Below are positions 62,426 to 64,000 of a DNA stretch of 64,000 nucleotides, in pieces. Position 1 is the stretch's first letter; each line of letters begins with the position of its first letter. Source of the stretch: Candidatus Amarolinea dominans (GTDB taxonomy: Bacteria > Chloroflexota > Anaerolineae > SSC4 > Amarolineaceae); contig JADJYJ010000003.1 of assembly GCA_016719785.1 (NCBI GenBank), forward strand, positions 1-64,000. The letters run 5' to 3'. The translations under genes were made by a program, and so were the position numbers. The notes under the pieces were generated by a model. That model was not told the DNA's origin. It ran no database searches and saw only the letters and a program-made list of their open reading frames with translations.

Positions 62426-62839
62426 TTATATTGCGTAGGCTTTCCCCGTCTCACGGAAGACCTGGAGAATCGCGGCACGTTCCTCGTTCAGTTTTTGATA
62501 GTACGAGAGCGTCAGCATTTCGAATTCAGCAACGGCGTTATCGTCAGCGGTGTAGATCCTGCGCCCTGATCTGATGATCTCCTTCTGGAACACAGTCGAG
62601 ACTTCACGACCATTGACCAAGTCCACCGATCTATTGAGCGCACCCTCCAGGGCGTAATGACAGGGCGTTAGCATTAACTGAGACTGATGTCGAGCTTCTG
62701 TCGGAGGGAGCAACACCGCAATATCCACGTCACTCGTGGGCCATTCATCGGCGGTGCCAAATGACCCAAAGAGATAGATCGCCTGGGTGGTAGGGTAGTG
62801 TTGTAGAATGATGCGCACAATGCTGTCATATTTGTTCAC
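62426..62839 (-). CDS. MNT-type minimal nucleotidyltransferase
   Basis: 137 residues. IYLFGSFGTADEWPTSDVDI is the minimal nucleotidyltransferase motif (GSF at residues 25-27, Asp37/Asp39). In MNT/HEPN toxin-antitoxin pairs the MNT protein is the antitoxin that AMPylates a HEPN ribonuclease. The tail KLNEERAAILQVFRETGKAY is typical of those that precede a HEPN gene. Here no intact HEPN gene follows; the next 60 bases on this strand can be read only as a short RNINDLLVFADMIRQYVEG-like fragment. GTG 62839 has GGAGAGG 6 bases upstream. Confidence 0.8.
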   Translation of the reverse strand: MNKYDSIVRIILQHYPTTQAIYLFGSFGTADEWPTSDVDIAVLLPPTEARHQSQLMLTPCHYALEGALNRSVDLVNGREVSTVFQKEIIRSGRRIYTADDNAVAEFEMLTLSYYQKLNEERAAILQVFRETGKAYAI

Positions 62840-62925
62840 ATTTGCACCTCTCCGCTCGCTATTTCGGCATGGTTGAAAACTGCTGCCACCCTGACCCTCT
62901 GTATCCGATGTCGCACGGGCGCCCA

Positions 62926-64000
62926 TCACTTTACATAAATTGGATTGCTAAAGACCCAGCCGCGGGCTTTGCCCCAGGCGCGGCGCCAGGCCTCGACGCG
63001 GTAGATGCCCGGCTGCGGCGATGCGTAGCTCAGGCTGGTTCCGCGAGCTTGCGCCACAACCTGCCCGTTGCGCAGCAGCTTGAGGTGCGCCTGGCCGGGC
63101 GTGACGATCTCGAAGCGCACCGCCTGCCCATTGGCCGCCAGGGCATCGCCCATGATGGCTGTCTCCTGCCCGTTGCTGGCCGTGAAGCGGAAGCCGCGTG
63201 TGGCGCCCGGTAGGTCATAGCCCACCCAGGCATGGCCGGCACGCAGCGCGTCGTAGATCAGCGCCCGGTCATGCGCCACATCGCGGTTGAGCGGCGCCGT
63301 CACCAGCAGGTGCGTGTTGACCGCGGCGAAGCAGTCCCTGTACGAGAGAAACAACCGCTGCAACGGGCCGAGGTGATAGGTGTGCGCATGAGCGTCGGAG
63401 CCGCCGATGGCGACGATGGGCTGCGACCGCGTGGCCAGCAGTTCGTCCCATTTTGCCAGCATCTCCGGCCAGGGGCCGGTGGTGAAGAAGCGTGGCAGAT
63501 AGAGCATGGGCAAAGCATGCAGCTTGCTCCAGGCGTAGTAGCGAAATTCCGACATGAAATTCCACAGTTCGATGCCGGTGAAACCGTTGACCTCCCAGGC
63601 ATGCCACTCGTAGGTGTCTGACAGCAAGGGCGATGCGCGTTCGATGGGATGGGCCAGGAAGGTGACCGCGCCCTGACTGTGCGCCGCGTTGATCAGGGCC
63701 TGCGGTTCGGCCGCGTGCGCGCTGACATCGGTCTGCACGCCCATGACCAGGCAGTGGTTGATCTCTGGCTGCAGGCTGGCGTCGTTGACTTCTTCGCCCA
63801 CCAGCAGCAGCACGCGGCCGTGCCAGCCTTCTTCCTGCGAGACCAGGACATTGTGGTCGGTGGCGATGATGAAATCGAGTTGGTTGGCCTGCGCGGCCGC
63901 CACCAGGTCCTGATGCGTACCCGTGCCATCCGAATGAATGGTGTGCATGTGCAGGTTACCCACCAACTCCTGCCAATCGGTCCCTGCCCGAGATGTTCCT
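62926..64000 (-). CDS. PHP-domain metallohydrolase (CehA/McbA-like), 5' end cut by the window
   Basis: At least 358 residues. GNLHMHTIHSDGTGTHQDLV is the first PHP motif (His-x-His plus Asp). FIIATDHNVL, VTFLAHPIE and IVAIGGSDAHAHTYH are the later metal-binding motifs of the PHP phosphoesterase fold. The family includes CehA/McbA carbaryl-type esterases and related phosphoesterases, so the substrate cannot be named. The frame remains open to position 64000 (DWQELVGNLHM), so the start lies outside the window. The C-terminal third (from about 240) is a beta domain. Confidence 0.85.
   Translation of the reverse strand, partial: GTSRAGTDWQELVGNLHMHTIHSDGTGTHQDLVAAAQANQLDFIIATDHNVLVSQEEGWHGRVLLLVGEEVNDASLQPEINHCLVMGVQTDVSAHAAEPQALINAAHSQGAVTFLAHPIERASPLLSDTYEWHAWEVNGFTGIELWNFMSEFRYYAWSKLHALPMLYLPRFFTTGPWPEMLAKWDELLATRSQPIVAIGGSDAHAHTYHLGPLQRLFLSYRDCFAAVNTHLLVTAPLNRDVAHDRALIYDALRAGHAWVGYDLPGATRGFRFTASNGQETAIMGDALAANGQAVRFEIVTPGQAHLKLLRNGQVVAQARGTSLSYASPQPGIYRVEAWRRAWGKARGWVFSNPIYVK

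Noticed and set aside
62359..62574. Short plus-strand frame after the PT-linker protein
   Set aside because: It is antisense to the 3' end of the nucleotidyltransferase gene and has no recognisable features.

Overview
The window is GC-rich bacterial DNA that I read as a Chloroflexota genome (probably Anaerolineae-like, perhaps from a metagenome). The reasons are the many secreted proteins with Thr/Pro linkers and dockerin-like calcium loops, the abundant short palindromic intergenic repeats (several read through into coding frames), and the gene families themselves. No tRNA, rRNA, CRISPR array or transposase was recognised.

Layout. 1-2.7 kb is a graveyard of RHS polymorphic-toxin pieces: two RHS core fragments, an intact deaminase-type toxin tail followed by a candidate immunity gene, a broken NACHT NTPase, and copies of a TGCCACGAATT palindromic repeat. 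3-13.3 kb is housekeeping and DNA maintenance: ribosomal L25, UvrA, an MFS exporter, a nuclease lipoprotein, an alkyl-DNA repair protein, an RlmI-like methyltransferase and an orphan DNA methyltransferase. 13.4-16.8 kb is an iron(II) uptake operon: a membrane-anchored DtxR-FeoA fusion and a FeoB split into two genes, behind a strong promoter followed by two tandem DtxR-like operators. 18.4-30.7 kb is the most unusual stretch. Six paralogous secreted beta-helix-type proteins (A-F) share end modules in different combinations and are interleaved with three toxin-antitoxin-like pairs (TumE type, DUF433/DUF5615, AbiEii type).

30.7-45.3 kb carries malic enzyme, a dockerin-bearing secreted protein, an anchored CxxCH protein, a di-heme peroxidase lipoprotein, a four-gene operon with ApbE and a ferric-reductase-like membrane protein, a two-component system, and a large YCF48-repeat secreted protein. 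45.3-47.1 kb is a membrane-associated phosphodiesterase-like protein broken near its end. 47.2-53.7 kb is a pyrimidine operon (pyrC, pyrB, a pyrophosphate-type phosphofructokinase, fused pyrF-pyrE, pyrD, pyrK). 53.8-60.5 kb is a minus-strand glycan cluster: an AglD-like/DUF2079 fusion, an SDR enzyme lacking the usual Tyr, an aminotransferase and a glycosyltransferase. The window ends with a PDZ protein, a secreted PT-linker protein, an MNT nucleotidyltransferase and a PHP hydrolase cut by the window edge.

The same single-base frame breaks recur in otherwise well-conserved genes (18.9, 42.3, 45.66 and 59.06 kb), so either gene decay or sequence error must be kept in mind. All family assignments are from reading the translations by eye; no search was run.
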